DNA of 64,000 nucleotides from Spodoptera frugiperda (Eukaryota > Arthropoda > Insecta > Lepidoptera > Noctuidae), in the NCBI RefSeq assembly GCF_023101765.2, contig NC_064229.1:6858473-6922472 (forward strand), read 5' to 3'. The position numbers and the translations under genes are program-made. Positions within the stretch are counted from its first letter, which is position 1, and each line of letters opens with the position of its first letter. The notes under the pieces were generated by a model that saw nothing but the letters and a program-made list of their open reading frames with translations, had not been told where the DNA came from and did not search any database. Below are positions 15,001 through 22,740 of the stretch, in pieces.

Positions 15001-18000
15001 GTGACTTTGAATTCGACGTATTCCTCTCGGGAGGTGATAATACAACTAATTTCCCACAAAAATAGCCCTGAGGTCCTTGGGCGGAAAGTGGCTAGTTTCT
15101 GAGATCTTCAACATTTTTTGTTTTGGTAAAAAAAATCCGAACTGGTTATAAAAATATCAATAAATAAAAAACTACTGGTTTGATTTAAGTTGTTTTAGTT
15201 TTTATCACTTGCTAATACATCATTTATCATTTATAAATACTAATAATGGCAGAAATATCATTTGTTTTAAAATAGCAAATAATTTCCTATGAAATTTTGT
15301 TTTGTTTCACTAATTTGGTCAATAGATAACTGGATTTATTTCGAAAAAAATATATGACACTAAGCGTACAAACTATTAGAAAAACTTCCTTGGTTTATTA
15401 GCTACCCAGAAACGTAAAAATATTTACAATATTCCCAAAAACAAATTAATTAATTGATGATAAGTAGAGTGTAAAGAGAAAAGCGCAATGTAAAAAAAAC
15501 ATCTTAATTTGCAAAATTTTGTTCAAAATGATCTTCCCTACGACGAATACATGCCCGAACACACTTCCTTATCCCTATGACGTTCACTCTTGGGCTGAAT
15601 ATGCGTTTTATTTCGTAATTATCTTCAAATATTTTTCGGAGAAGAATTACGATACACGGCCAATTCCTTCTGTATAAACAAGGGACTTCATGTAAAAATT
15701 CCGACGTTAGGTTCTGGTCATTGTGCATGCCATGTAGTTGGATCGCCCTACTAATCCAATGCCTGAGAATCAATGTTTTCAACCATTGCCGCACAGTAGT
15801 TCGATAATGCACTTGACAATCGTCATGTGGAATAAATTCGTCAATCAAATTAATAAATTAATTCAATAAGTAGAATAAGTTCATTCATCTTGTTTCTAAA
15901 TTCAAATTTAAAACAATGACCCTAGCACATTCCTTAATTTTTTTTCATAATTCTCACCATTTAAATTGTTGGATGAAAAGTAGGGTCCAATCAAATAATT
16001 ATTTATGATACCCCTGCAAACATTTGAATTAAAACCGCGATGCGCTAACGATGGTTTACTTTTTTCGGATTTTGTTGACTTTTTTGTGGCTAATAATGGA
16101 TATTGTGATAGTTTATCCAGCGCACTATCGAACTACTGTGGGGCAATGGTTGGATACCTTGGTTCCCAGGCGTTATATTGGCATGGGGGTCCAACTACAT
16201 GGCAAGCGCGGTGTCCAGAATCTAACACTGGTTGATTTTTACATGTTTATACAGAAGGAATTGGCCGTGTATCGTAATTCTTCTCCGAAACATATTTGAA
16301 GATAATTACGAAATAAAACGCATATTCAGCCCAAGAGTGAACGTCATAGGGATAAGGAAGTGTGTTCGGGCATGTATTCGTCGTAGGAGAGATCATTTTG
16401 AACAAAATTTTGCAAATTAAGATGTTTTTGAAATTGCGCTTTTCTCTTTACACTCTACTTATCATCAATTAATTCATTTGTTTTTGGGAATGTTGTAAAT
16501 AATTTTACGTTTCTGGGTAGCTAATAAACCAAGGAAGTTTTTCTAATAGTATGTACGCTTAGTGTCATATATTTTTTTCGAAATAAATCCAGTTATCTAT
16601 TGACCAAATTAGTGAAATAAAACAAAATTTCATGGGAAATTACTTGCTATTTTAAAACAAATGATATTTCTGCCATTATTAGTATTTATAAATGACAACT
16701 GATGTATTGGCAATTGATTAAAACTAAAATAACTAAAATCCAACCAGTATTTTTTTATTTATTGATGTTTTTGTAATCAATTCGGGATATTTTTACCAAA
16801 ACCAAAAATGTTGAATATCTCAGAAACTAGCAACTTTCCGCCCAAGGACCTCAGGGCTATTTTTGTAGGAAATTAGTTGTATTATCACCTCCCGAGAGGA
16901 ATACGTCGAATTCAAAGTCACCCTGTATAATACTTCGTTTAGTACAAGGGATTGCCCTTGTCAAATATGGAGGTTATGGCTATTTTGCAGAGGAAAATAT
17001 AGGTCACCGGTAGACTCTCACAACTCTCTCTCTTCAGACATATTAACATATTGTATCATGTACAAAATTCAATTGAATGCATATTCTAACGTAACTTGAC
17101 CGTGCATGAAATATAATACGAAAATTAGTTTTATGATAAGGATTAATAAGGGTCTTAATTATTATTCCACAGATGATCCAGAACAACGCATTGAACCTAT
17201 AATAGGGGCGCGCGGTATGGCAGTAGTCCTGAACAAGGCGACTCCTGCGCCGCCTCTACACTACCCTTGCATCAACCATTTCCGACAGTGTCTTGAAACT
17301 AATGATAATGAGGTATGTATATGTACTAGACACCTGCGAAGCTACATTGATTTGTGAAAAAGTGCATGAAATAAAAAAAGTGTTAGGGTTTTAATAGGTA
17401 CATATTAGTAGTGATTATCTGGGACAAAGAGGTAGCTGTATTTATATTGCTAGTCAGGCTTGCGCTAACGTCGCAAGTGGGGTTGGATAGGCTACACGAT
17501 CCGAAGGGGTTCCGACTTTATTCCCAAGCAGGATTGGAAACCCCCAAGGGAAAAGGAAGCGTGGCCGTCCTCGGCAAACCTGGCGGCGTACAGTAATAGC
17601 AGAAGCGGCGGGCATCGGAATGACGTGGAGCGAGGTGAAGCGGGAAGCTCAAGACCGATCGAAATGGAGGACCTCTGTGGACGCCCTCTGCCCCATCAAG
17701 GGAATAATATAAGACTTTAATTCATAGTAAAACGTAAACTCGTAAACTATATGTTACGTGTTCCCAGATATTCTCATCATGCTGCGCGGTACTGCGGTCA
17801 GTATGGGCGTCGGGTCCCGCGGCGCAGGTGTCGTGGTGGGCGCGGGGGCTGGCGCCCGCGGTGACGGCCCGCGCCGCCGCCGCGCGCCGCCCCCAGGACA
17901 TGGCCCACACCAAGGCCGCCATCGCCGCCATCTCCGCGCTCGATGATCTCGTTAATGCTGCTCCTGATTCTGCTCGTGAGTATTCTACTCTGGTTTTGCT

Positions 18001-19510
18001 TTGTAGGTCTTACATATTATATGTTTAGCCATTTGTATATTCTATTGCCACAGGGAGTTCTATAAGGGGAAGAGATTTTTTCCTACAAAACACACGCGTT
18101 AACTATGTTGATAAAATTAATTTAATTGACAGTATTATTATACCCTGGTGTGTTGAATCTTTGAACAAATGTTTGCGCTATAGTTTGCGCAACATCCCTC
18201 TCTTCAAGCTTGTTTGCGCAACAGTTGGTCTGTATAGTCGTAACAAATTCTTTTTTGTCAAATATACCTATTTGTAATTAGATTTTGTAATAAAAAAAAA
18301 AAACGGTTAACAGAATTGTTTGTTGTTAGTAGTTAGCAATCTGCTGCACTGTAAAAATTGTAATATACACTAATCGTTACATTATTAATTTTTACGCTGC
18401 TCTGTAGAGGACGGACCTAAAGGTAAAGTTATTTTCTTTTAGCAATTTTTATTTGTCGAAGAAAATTTACTATTTATATGTCAATCGATTAATATCATCA
18501 GCCTGCATACTGTTCTATCGTTAGTCAAAGGCGTTTTCTTATACTGAGAAGAGGTCACACAATCATTCAAAGGAGTTATAAGTTTTTAAGTTCAGGTTTT
18601 CTCACGATGTTTTCCTACACTATAATGGTGTCTAAAAAAACTTATGACCTATTGTCTGTCTTCACAGGTATCAAGATGCTATGGTTGCTGGTACCGATCG
18701 TAATATCGTACCTCCGTGAAGGCGCGGAGTTACAGCGTGCGCCGGCGCACGTCCGCGCACTGCACGAGTTCGCGCTGCACTGGCTCACTAGGGTCGGACC
18801 TAAACATCCACAGGTATAATATATGGAATATCCTTACATAATATTATAAAACTATATTATGTAACATATTTGTTGTAAACATGGCCCAATACCCCATACC
18901 TCAATCCTCATATCCCTCCCTATTAACCCCCAAAGTTGTTAAGTCTATGGGTGGTGCCGATTACTTACCATTAGATGATCAGTTTGCTCGGTATATTTTG
19001 GTCCTGTGTGTGTGTAACAATAAGCTCGCGTCGCTAACATAGCATAAATGTGTGGTCACAACGTCTCTTAACGTCTTGTCTTTCGGTATATGAGAGACAA
19101 TAGAAAATATAAGTTTTTAAACTGACATGGTCACTAACACTAGTATTAGAACTCGAAACGGGATATTTACTATGTTTTTCAAGCGCCGCGCCGTGCCGAA
19201 ATATCCGAAACTCATAAAAATAGAAAAACATGGTAAATATTCCATTTCGAGTTCTAATACAATAGAAAATACATTGTGTTTCATGTAGATCTGCGATCTG
19301 GTTAATAATTATATTTTCTCAAATTTCCAGGAATTCAAAACAATGATGCAACAGTCATCCGAGTTGCGCAGTAAATTAGAAAACGCATTGAAGGCGAACC
19401 AAGCGACCGCGCGGTCGGGACGCACCTCACAGACGCAACGTCCCGTGTTCGACGCCAAGCCAGCCAAACCCACCATACAATTGAAGACAGACTTCAGTGA
19501 CTTTAGGTAA
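1..19510 (+). CDS. HEATR5B: HEATR5B (HEAT repeat protein 5B / Laa1-like), 3' part, 29 exons
   Basis: Family role: a very large HEAT-repeat protein that works with the AP-1 clathrin adaptor and aftiphilin/gamma-synergin on endosome and trans-Golgi membranes; fly and human members promote dynein-driven movement of AP-1 membranes. Exons seen: ..44, 639-827, 1187-1305, 1673-1809, 2036-2223, 2365-2459, 2896-3056, 3536-3710, 4251-4517, 4947-5136, 6307-6467, 7037-7175, 7516-7698, 8163-8281, 8696-8807, 9090-9271, 9766-9890, 10164-10284, 10635-10926, 11507-11656, 12087-12185, 12830-12953, 13528-13679, 13987-14286, 14663-14872, 17173-17312, 17768-17975, 18668-18813, 19331-19510. All introns are GT-AG and the phases join to 1568 codons plus TAA. 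Diagnostic family stretches include HISGYSAALAAILG (exons 1-2), MLLLWRNSFPRS (exon 3), RQQMLEHFAEC (exon 8), EPDFPGHLLLEQYQAQ (exon 16), LGEGGPTGDLPPGKS (exon 24) and the C-terminal TIQLKTDF. The human protein is about 2070 residues, so roughly the first 500 are off the left edge. Exact splice sites are inferred. Confidence 0.95.
80..260 (-). repeat. Dispersed repeat, family shared with 10424-10595
   Basis: Lies in HEATR5B intron 1. Reverse-complement similarity to 10424-10595 extends over about 170 bases, including the segments AAATAAGTCGGG, TTTGCATTCGTTGGAAAG and AGTTCGCTGGGTTTGC. There is no ORF. It probably belongs to a non-LTR retrotransposon 3' end or a Helitron-like family; the class is uncertain. 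Confidence 0.7.
3318..3470 (+). mobile_element. Degraded SINE (family S1)
   Basis: Lies in HEATR5B intron 7. The tract CAACTCTTTGCGTGATCCAC, then TTGTTTCGTGTCTGGGTATG, ending in CCTAGTGTGGGAAACG and a T/A-rich tail, matches copies at 12585-12790, 25736-25915, 28995-29175 and 38418-38555. The tRNA-like head is poorly kept here. Confidence 0.7.
3912..4172 (+). repeat. Dispersed retroelement-like repeat
   Basis: Lies in HEATR5B intron 8. It begins ACTAGCGGACCCGACGGACG, includes TTTCATCAAAATCGGTCCAG and CAGTGACATACACAC, and ends in AT repeats. This pattern is typical of 3' ends of high-copy lepidopteran elements. No coding capacity remains. Confidence 0.6.
5430..6217. mobile_element. Non-autonomous element with 43-bp inverted ends
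   Basis: Fills most of HEATR5B intron 10. Its ends (5430-5472 and 6175-6217) are inverted copies matching at about 39 of 43 bases, with the core CAAGGTGCGGCTGACAGAT. TTCAT flanks both sides (5425-5429, 6218-6222) and may be a 5-bp target duplication. The interior carries a reverse-transcriptase relic (5801-5923), so the element looks composite. Superfamily not assigned. Confidence 0.65.
5801..5923 (+). pseudogene. Reverse-transcriptase relic (R1/jockey-like LINE, motif A)
   Basis: A 40-codon open frame ends in KYVVGIFLDISGAIDNAWW and a stop. This resembles the catalytic motif A region of insect non-LTR reverse transcriptases (FLDISGAFDNAWW type) and keeps the first active-site Asp. No other RT motif was seen nearby. 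It is a dead fragment inside intron 10. Confidence 0.7.
6307..6467 (+). CDS. HEATR5B: HEATR5B exon 11, very GC-rich, poly-glycine
   Basis: Starts after CCCCAG in phase 1 and ends at TGC|GTACGT in phase 0. It encodes a run of seven glycines followed by ARAEATG, then LQQLQMFAPDHINLHTLVPQLC, which is the conserved part. The poly-Gly replaces a short acidic loop between two HEAT helices in the vertebrate protein. Exons 7, 20 and 27 are similarly GC-rich, in contrast to the AT-rich introns and to exons 18, 21 and 23. Confidence 0.9.
6493..6590 (+). repeat. Short dispersed repeat, family F1
   Basis: A ~90-bp unit with the core CACTGCCAACAAAAAACTGT. Similar units lie at 9337-9427, 11953-12047, 21931-22014 (inverted) and 57093-57175. 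It has no coding potential and is probably a MITE or SINE fragment. Confidence 0.65.
8302..8390 (+). repeat. Dispersed repeat, family F2
   Basis: The unit begins ATAACTTTCGTGAGACATAC and continues with TTATCGGCTTACTCATGTAA. Related copies are at 14489-14620 (+) and 29780-29908 (-). It lies in HEATR5B intron 14. Confidence 0.65.
9337..9427 (+). repeat. Short dispersed repeat, family F1
   Basis: Contains TTTGACTGCCAATAGAAAAC and the palindrome GGTCACCGGTGACC. It lies in HEATR5B intron 16. Confidence 0.65.
9921..10040 (+). repeat. Six-copy 20-bp tandem array containing TTGCGCAA
   Basis: Six head-to-tail units of AAAGTTTGCGCAACGGTTAA. Variants are ACAG at the first start, GGGTAA in units 1 and 5, and CACCGATT in unit 6. 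A looser half-unit precedes it at 9901-9920. It lies right after the donor of exon 17. It is a simple tandem duplication, not a CRISPR, since there are no spacers. Confidence 0.95.
10424..10595 (+). repeat. Dispersed repeat, plus-strand copy of the 80-260 family
   Basis: Begins ACTAGCAAACCCGGCGAACT and ends AACCCGACTTATTTTTATAT. It lies just before exon 19 in HEATR5B intron 18. Confidence 0.7.
11288..11425 (-). repeat. High-copy moth repeat, family RA
   Basis: Runs from AAATCATCCAATGACTTCTC to CCGCAGCTCCGG, with CTGACTAAAAACCACCCCGT in the middle. At least six other copies lie in this window (22952-23087, 26875-27004, 32930-33063, 42112-42243, 49519-49650, 52472-52530). It follows a G-run. 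The class is unknown to me; SINE-like by size. Confidence 0.75.
11953..12047 (+). repeat. Short dispersed repeat, family F1
   Basis: Contains CACTAACTGCCGAAAGAAAA followed by an AATACTCCGCTAAG segment. It lies in HEATR5B intron 20. Confidence 0.6.
12296..12520 (+). repeat. LINE-derived dispersed fragment
   Basis: The tract GACATCCATTGTTAAACAAA and GCCTCCCC, followed by GACGAGGTTGTCGCTCCATT, resembles 3' ends of common lepidopteran LINEs. No intact ORF. A partly related stretch (AGAGGGTTTACCATAATC, GGCGGGTTGG) is at 26640-26790. Confidence 0.5.
12585..12790 (-). mobile_element. tRNA-derived SINE, family S1
   Basis: On the minus strand it has a tRNA-like head with the B-box-like GGGTTCGATTCTCGCACGGA, then ATTGTTGTTTCGGGTCTGGG and a CCTAACGTGGGGAAACG tail with A/T run. 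This is one of the better kept copies in the window and lies in HEATR5B intron 21. Confidence 0.85.
13058..13410. mobile_element. hAT-type MITE with 8-bp target duplication
   Basis: Inverted ends CAAGGCTCGGAACCGGT and ACCGGTATCCGAGCCTTG bound a 353-bp element. ATGTAAGT is duplicated exactly at 13050-13057 and 13411-13418, as expected for the hAT superfamily. ACCGGTTT half-palindromes recur many times inside. No transposase. It lies in HEATR5B intron 22. Confidence 0.9.
14489..14620 (+). repeat. Dispersed repeat, family F2
   Basis: Begins GCTTTCGTGAGACATACTAA, then TTATCGGCTTCCTCACGTAA. It lies in HEATR5B intron 24, just upstream of exon 25. Confidence 0.65.
15504..15848 (-). pseudogene. Transposase C-terminal fragment, left arm
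   Basis: An open frame of 114 residues. VHYRTTVRQWLKTLILRHWI resembles the HY..RVRQWLD..FP.RWIGR part of insect Tc1/mariner-like transposases. The expected SPDLTPLDFF segment is decayed (DQNLTSEF). It ends RACIRRREDHFEQNFAN. A full-length protein would need the missing N-terminal DNA-binding and first catalytic parts. Confidence 0.65.
16084..16420 (+). pseudogene. Transposase C-terminal fragment, right arm (frameshifted)
   Basis: The mirror of the left-arm fragment. One frame reads HYRTTVGQWLDTLVPRRYIG and NLTLVDFYMF, keeping the third-Asp region better than the left arm. The C-terminal part, RRNWPCIVILLR to RRDHFEQNFAN, continues in another frame from 16232, so a frameshift splits it. Confidence 0.65.
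17548..17712 (+). pseudogene. LINE reverse-transcriptase C-terminal tail
   Basis: A 54-codon frame begins GKRKRGRPRQTWRRTV, continues GMTWSEVKREAQDRSKWRTS and ends VDALCPIKGII then TAA. The KRGRP..TWRR..W..RAQDR..WR pattern is the usual end of LINE endonuclease-RT polyproteins. It is truncated at 5' and lies in HEATR5B intron 26. Confidence 0.8.
18408..18422 (+). other. HEATR5B: Candidate 15-nt alternative microexon of HEATR5B
   Basis: Inside the intron between exons 27 and 28, a 15-base segment is bounded by CTCTGTAG and GTAAAG and has the same phase (1/1) as the intron. Inclusion would change the joint from ..DSA-R-IKML to ..DSA-QDGPKG-IKML, adding five residues without a frameshift. The skipped form matches the vertebrate protein without a gap, so skipping is probably the default. 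It could be chance. Confidence 0.35.
18596..18642 (+). repeat. SINE fragment, family S3
   Basis: CAGGTTTTCTCACGATGTTT followed by TCCTACACT and GTGTCTAAA matches the copies at 27555-27730 and, inverted, 57285-57415. It lies directly before exon 28. Confidence 0.5.
18880..18960 (-). repeat. Fragment of dispersed repeat shared with 47895-48080
   Basis: The inverse of GGGGGTTAATAGGGAGGGAT, then GGGTATTGGGCC, matches the GGGGTTAGGAATTTAAGGG to GGGCC part of 47895-48080. It lies in HEATR5B intron 28. Confidence 0.5.
19144..19259. mobile_element. Short hairpin MITE, ~35-bp inverted ends
   Basis: The end TATTAGAACTCGAAACGGGA and its imperfect inverse at 19225-19259 flank a ~46-bp GC-rich loop. There is no coding capacity. 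It sits in the last HEATR5B intron, 72 bp before the terminal exon, so the pre-mRNA could form a stem near the acceptor. Confidence 0.7.
19331..19510 (+). CDS. HEATR5B: HEATR5B terminal exon
   Basis: Follows AAATTTCCAG in phase 0 and encodes EFKTMMQQSSELRSKLENAL, a basic Ser/Thr/Gln linker, and the conserved end TIQLKTDFSDFR before TAA. Vertebrate HEATR5B ends in a very similar TIKLKTSFF. The stop overlaps a donor-like AGGTAAAC, but further splicing is not needed because the family ends here. Confidence 0.92.
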   Translation, partial: EFKTMMQQSSELRSKLENALKANQATARSGRTSQTQRPVFDAKPAKPTIQLKTDFSDFR

Positions 19511-19535
19511 ACTTATCATATAATATGTATTAGCG

Positions 19536-19573
19536 AATAAAGTAACTATATAACAATGGATTAAGTAAATAAA
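19536..19573 (+). terminator. HEATR5B polyadenylation signals
   Basis: AATAAA occurs at 19536-19541 and again at 19568-19573, 26 and 58 bases after the stop codon. Either could set a very short 3' UTR. More copies exist further downstream in the AT-rich DNA, so the real 3' end needs transcript data. Confidence 0.5.
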
Positions 19574-20003
19574 ACTAAGTATATTCGAGTCTGGAATGTA
19601 TTAAAAGTGATGGCAATGAGGACTTTCGTTTCTGTGCTCGCTAGATGGCGTTACTGTTCTAAGACCCCGTTTATCAAATCACTATGTAGGTCTCAAAATG
19701 TAATGTCCAGTAGCTAGCAAGTCAAATTACTTTTGTCAGATTTATTATTAGATTTTTTACTTTGTTGTGATGTTATAAAGTTGGAAATACGGTGAAATAT
19801 TTGAGTCCACTGTCTTATAGTTTATTACTAGTAAATTTTCTATTGAGCAATTAATCTTAGTTCTGTAGCGCCTCATAGTGGTGAATTCATACACGATAGT
19901 CCTCATTGACAATTCGCAAAGTTAATAAAAATGAATTGTCTTAGACATTAGACCATGTATTAGTAATCAAAGCTTTAGATTAGGTCTAATAAAAAATATT
20001 AAG

Positions 20004-20289
20004 CCTTAGTACGAGTAGAGTACGAGTTTGTTTTACGTTTAACGGGATCGAAGCGTTGCCTCGTTTAGCCCTTTGTATGTTGAATGAAAACTATACGAGA
20101 GCGCGTTCGGCGCTATGATTGGCCGGCGCTAATGAAATAACCAATCAGAGCGCCAAACACGCTCTTGTTTCGATCTCGATAAAGCGTGCGTGTTGGCCCT
20201 CTGATTGGTTGATTCGTTGAAGTAGGCCAATCAAAGCGCCGAACGCGATTGATTCGATCCCGTTAAACGTAAATCAAACTAGTACTAGG
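20004..20289. mobile_element. MITE with inverted ends and paired CCAAT boxes
   Basis: The end TTTACGTTTAACGGGATCGA is inverted at the right (TCGATCCCGTTAAACGTAAA). Outer bases CCTTAGTACGAG and CTAGTACTAGG also pair. The inside has TGATTGGCC, ACCAATCA, TGATTGG and GGCCAATCA in alternating orientation. Related copies are at 46240-46365, 46797-46950 and 50605-50677. No ORF. Confidence 0.8.
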
Positions 20290-21606
20290 ATCTCTGATGA
20301 TTTGTAAGTTTGACGGTCAGTCAGCCTAGAGACAACAGATTTTTATATGGAAACACTAACACTTTTTATAATTTTGACACCTGATGTTATGATCTGAAGT
20401 CAATAACTGAACCTAACTCAAATAACGAAGAATATGCGTACTTTACTAAATAATGATTGCATTTTAATAACATTACCCTATGCCTCGTTTACAAAATAAA
20501 TGGTAGGGAAAATTTGTTTGGACAGAGCGAAAATCAACCTTAATGGTTGTTTATGCAGTACCTATATTATAAGAAATATTTAATTTTGTCATTTTATTTA
20601 TTTTAACACGCTATATTTAGTTTTAATTGTATGTTTGATGTTAATTATTGTAACCAATACTTTCTTTTGAGTTTTCATGATCATAATATAGATTTACTGA
20701 TTACTATTGAAAGATAATTACTTGGAAAATGTGAAGGGATTAGAGAAAAGACTCTCAAAATTTTTTCTTATGGCTTTCTGTGTAAAATTATCAAAATATC
20801 TATAAGATGTTGCACAAGTGTGCGCAATAGTCGTATTAACGATACGACCAACTATGTTATAGTAACATAGTACGAAGATCTCAGTAAAATCAGTATCATT
20901 ATTATTGATCGTGAAAACTCATCTTTTCAATATCAATATGCACAATAAAATAATAATATAACCATTCCATAACTATGATATAAAAAGCATTTCCTTACAA
21001 ACTCACTACACATAGAAATTATAATTTATAACATAATTATATTTATACACGTAACTCCTATTATAATTATAAGTAATTAATTTTAAAATATACATTAGAA
21101 CAATAATATAGGGTAGAGAGATGCTTGGCTATCTCGAATTTAATATTATAACATAGTAAAATATTAATCTTCTTTACAAATCAGTCCAATAATCACGCCT
21201 CGTATTGAAAAAAGTCCATTTAATGAGATATAATAATAGCGATTCTTTTTACATAAGGCTAACGAATATTAAAACATATAACTAATGAAATTATAGAAAA
21301 AAGTATCATGCGATTATAACGAAATATTATATTAGTAACAAATATTATAAGATATTATGAAATACTCGTTATATGTAGATATTATAACGTTTTTAACGGA
21401 ATATATGGAAAATAACAGTCCTGTGATAGTTCCTCATGCGAATTTTAAATTGTGACGATTTTATTTGAAATGTGCGCAGGAGTGGGTTGGAGACGAAATT
21501 GTTTATTGTTTAGTAATTTTATTTTAGTTGAGAAAGTGTTTTAAATGGTGATTAGGCGTTTAGAAAATGGGTTTGAATTTTATAATTTAAACGTTACATT
21601 GTAGAT

Positions 21607-21860
21607 TGCCTCGTTGGTCATATACGACTGCCGGGCATGAGGTCCCTGGTTCGATTCCCGGGTCGGGCAAAGTATCACTAGGCTTTTTTCACGTAGCTCG
21701 AAGTCTGGTATTGTGCCCAGTATGGCAAAAGGCTCACCCCTTTTACATGGGAATTATAACATAAATGGTGAAAAGTGGGTGTACATTGTACAGTGGCATT
21801 ACGTGCCGTAATGTGCACATCTGCCTACCCCTTCTGGGATAAAGGCGTGATGATACGAAA
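21607..21860 (+). mobile_element. tRNA-derived SINE, family S2 (near full length)
   Basis: The tRNA-like head GCCTCGTTGGTC leads to the B-box-like GGTTCGATTCCCGGGTCGGG. The body continues with GGTATTGTGCCCAGTATGG and the tail with GTGCCGTAATGTGCACATCT and CTACCCCTTCTGGGATAAA. Related: 22499-22620, 25223-25320 (head only), 30541-30626 (tail only) and 62830-63098 (inverted). Confidence 0.85.
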
Positions 21861-21930
21861 CGTTATTTTTTAAGTAAAGATTGTTGGTGTGTTCTAATAT
21901 TCAAAAAGTCGCCCTCTCAAATTGTCTACC

Positions 21931-22014
21931 ACTTTAAACGCCACGGGGGTCAACGGTGACCGACGTTAGCGGAGGATTTGCCTTCAACAGTTTTCTATTG
22001 GCAGTCAAAGACTT
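21931..22014 (-). repeat. Short dispersed repeat, family F1 (inverted)
   Basis: On the minus strand it reads TTTGACTGCCAATAGAAAAC, then CTGTTGAAGGCAAATCCTCC and CGGTCACCGTTGACC. It is the closest relative of 9337-9427. Confidence 0.65.
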
Positions 22015-22498
22015 ACTTGATAAAATAAAAATAAAATCTCGTTTCCATTCCACTTCTGTAGCGTGTGTGGCGAAAAAGATCCGATATGCCAAATTTTTAT
22101 TATTATAGATAAAATAATATTTCTGTTCAATGCTTCCAATTGTTATTACTAATACTGAGTGCTAACCCCTTTGTTCCTTTTTATACAGTTATTAATATTT
22201 TATTTTATGGTTTAGATCCTAAGTAATTAGTCGAGTTAGTCTGTGCGAGTCGAGTCAATTATTAACTCTTTAGTTTAAGGAATATATTTATTTAGATTTA
22301 AGTTGCCAATCATTGTACCTATTTTAAAGCTTTTCGTTCAATAAAGTATATTAACAAATTATTTTTGCTGTTTTTATTTACATTTTTTATTATACTTAAC
22401 TCATAGCTTTCCAATGCCACTAAAGGGAGACCAAAACTAAAATCCAACACGCACACTTTGAAATTATACTTTAATATTAAGTCCATTATATCCATTCC

Positions 22499-22620
22499 AA
22501 TTTGAAGGTTGTTCCCAGGGTCGGGCAAGGCATTATTGATAAAAAAAAATCAGTAATAGTTCGGGGTCTGGAATTGTGCCCGGTGTATGGTAATAGGTTT
22601 ATGGCACTCATAAGTGGTGA
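22499..22620 (+). repeat. SINE fragment, family S2
   Basis: CCCAGGGTCGGGCAAGG to GGTCTGGAATTGTGCCCGGT matches the middle of the S2 SINE. It lies just past the TRMT61A polyadenylation signal. Confidence 0.6.
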
Positions 22621-22693
22621 CCGTGTGTGAATGTGTGACAAGAAAGAAATGGGTAGAAAATAAAAATTCTTGTTCCAACAGTTACGTTATTCA

Positions 22694-22699
22694 TTTATT
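22694..22699 (-). terminator. TRMT61A polyadenylation signal
   Basis: TTTATT on the plus strand is AATAAA on the minus strand, about 42 bases after the TGA. This implies a very short 3' UTR and a transcript end near 22670-22680, still about 3 kb from the convergent HEATR5B end. Confidence 0.6.
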
Positions 22700-22740
22700 A
22701 ATAGCTAACAATATGACAATAATAGGTAATTACGTAAACA

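Larger units (their letters stand above)
14997..16925. mobile_element. 1.9-kb foldback transposon with two half-transposase arms
   Basis: Ends are CAGGGTGACTTTGAATTCGA and its inverse. TATA lies on both sides, consistent with a TA target site. Two arms of roughly 820 bp (about 14997-15815 and 16115-16925) are inverted copies around a ~300-bp middle. Both arms encode the same C-terminal part of an insect Tc1/mariner-like DDE transposase, pointing away from the centre. No full transposase is present, so it is non-autonomous. It makes intron 25 the longest HEATR5B intron (2.3 kb). Confidence 0.85.
3756..18221. promoter_or_regulatory. Scattered TTGCGCAA (C/EBP-like) sites in HEATR5B introns
   Basis: By eye, 19 perfect TTGCGCAA palindromes start at 3780, 4865, 4885, 7447, 7468, 8027, 9906, 9926, 9946, 9966, 9986, 10006, 10991, 11056, 14349, 14373, 14394, 18185 and 18214. 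Near-matches lie around them. All are intronic. TTGCGCAA is the core of the C/EBP (insect Slbo) bZIP consensus. The binding role is inference; spread of a local repeat unit is an alternative. Confidence 0.5.
19574..22693. other. Convergent intergenic region, HEATR5B/TRMT61A
   Basis: About 3.1 kb between the two polyadenylation signals. It holds a CCAAT MITE (20004-20289), a SINE (21607-21860), an inverted F1 repeat (21931-22014), a SINE fragment (22499-22620), and a very AT-rich stretch at roughly 20450-21420. I see no gene here. Confidence 0.7.

Noticed and set aside
15504..15848. Intact minus-strand gene
   Set aside because: It is one arm of an inverted repeat, with only the C-terminal part of a transposase and a decayed catalytic segment.
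21607..21675. tRNA gene candidate
   Set aside because: It has a good B box but no matching acceptor stem, and the SINE body follows. The same head recurs in several damaged copies. Called a SINE.
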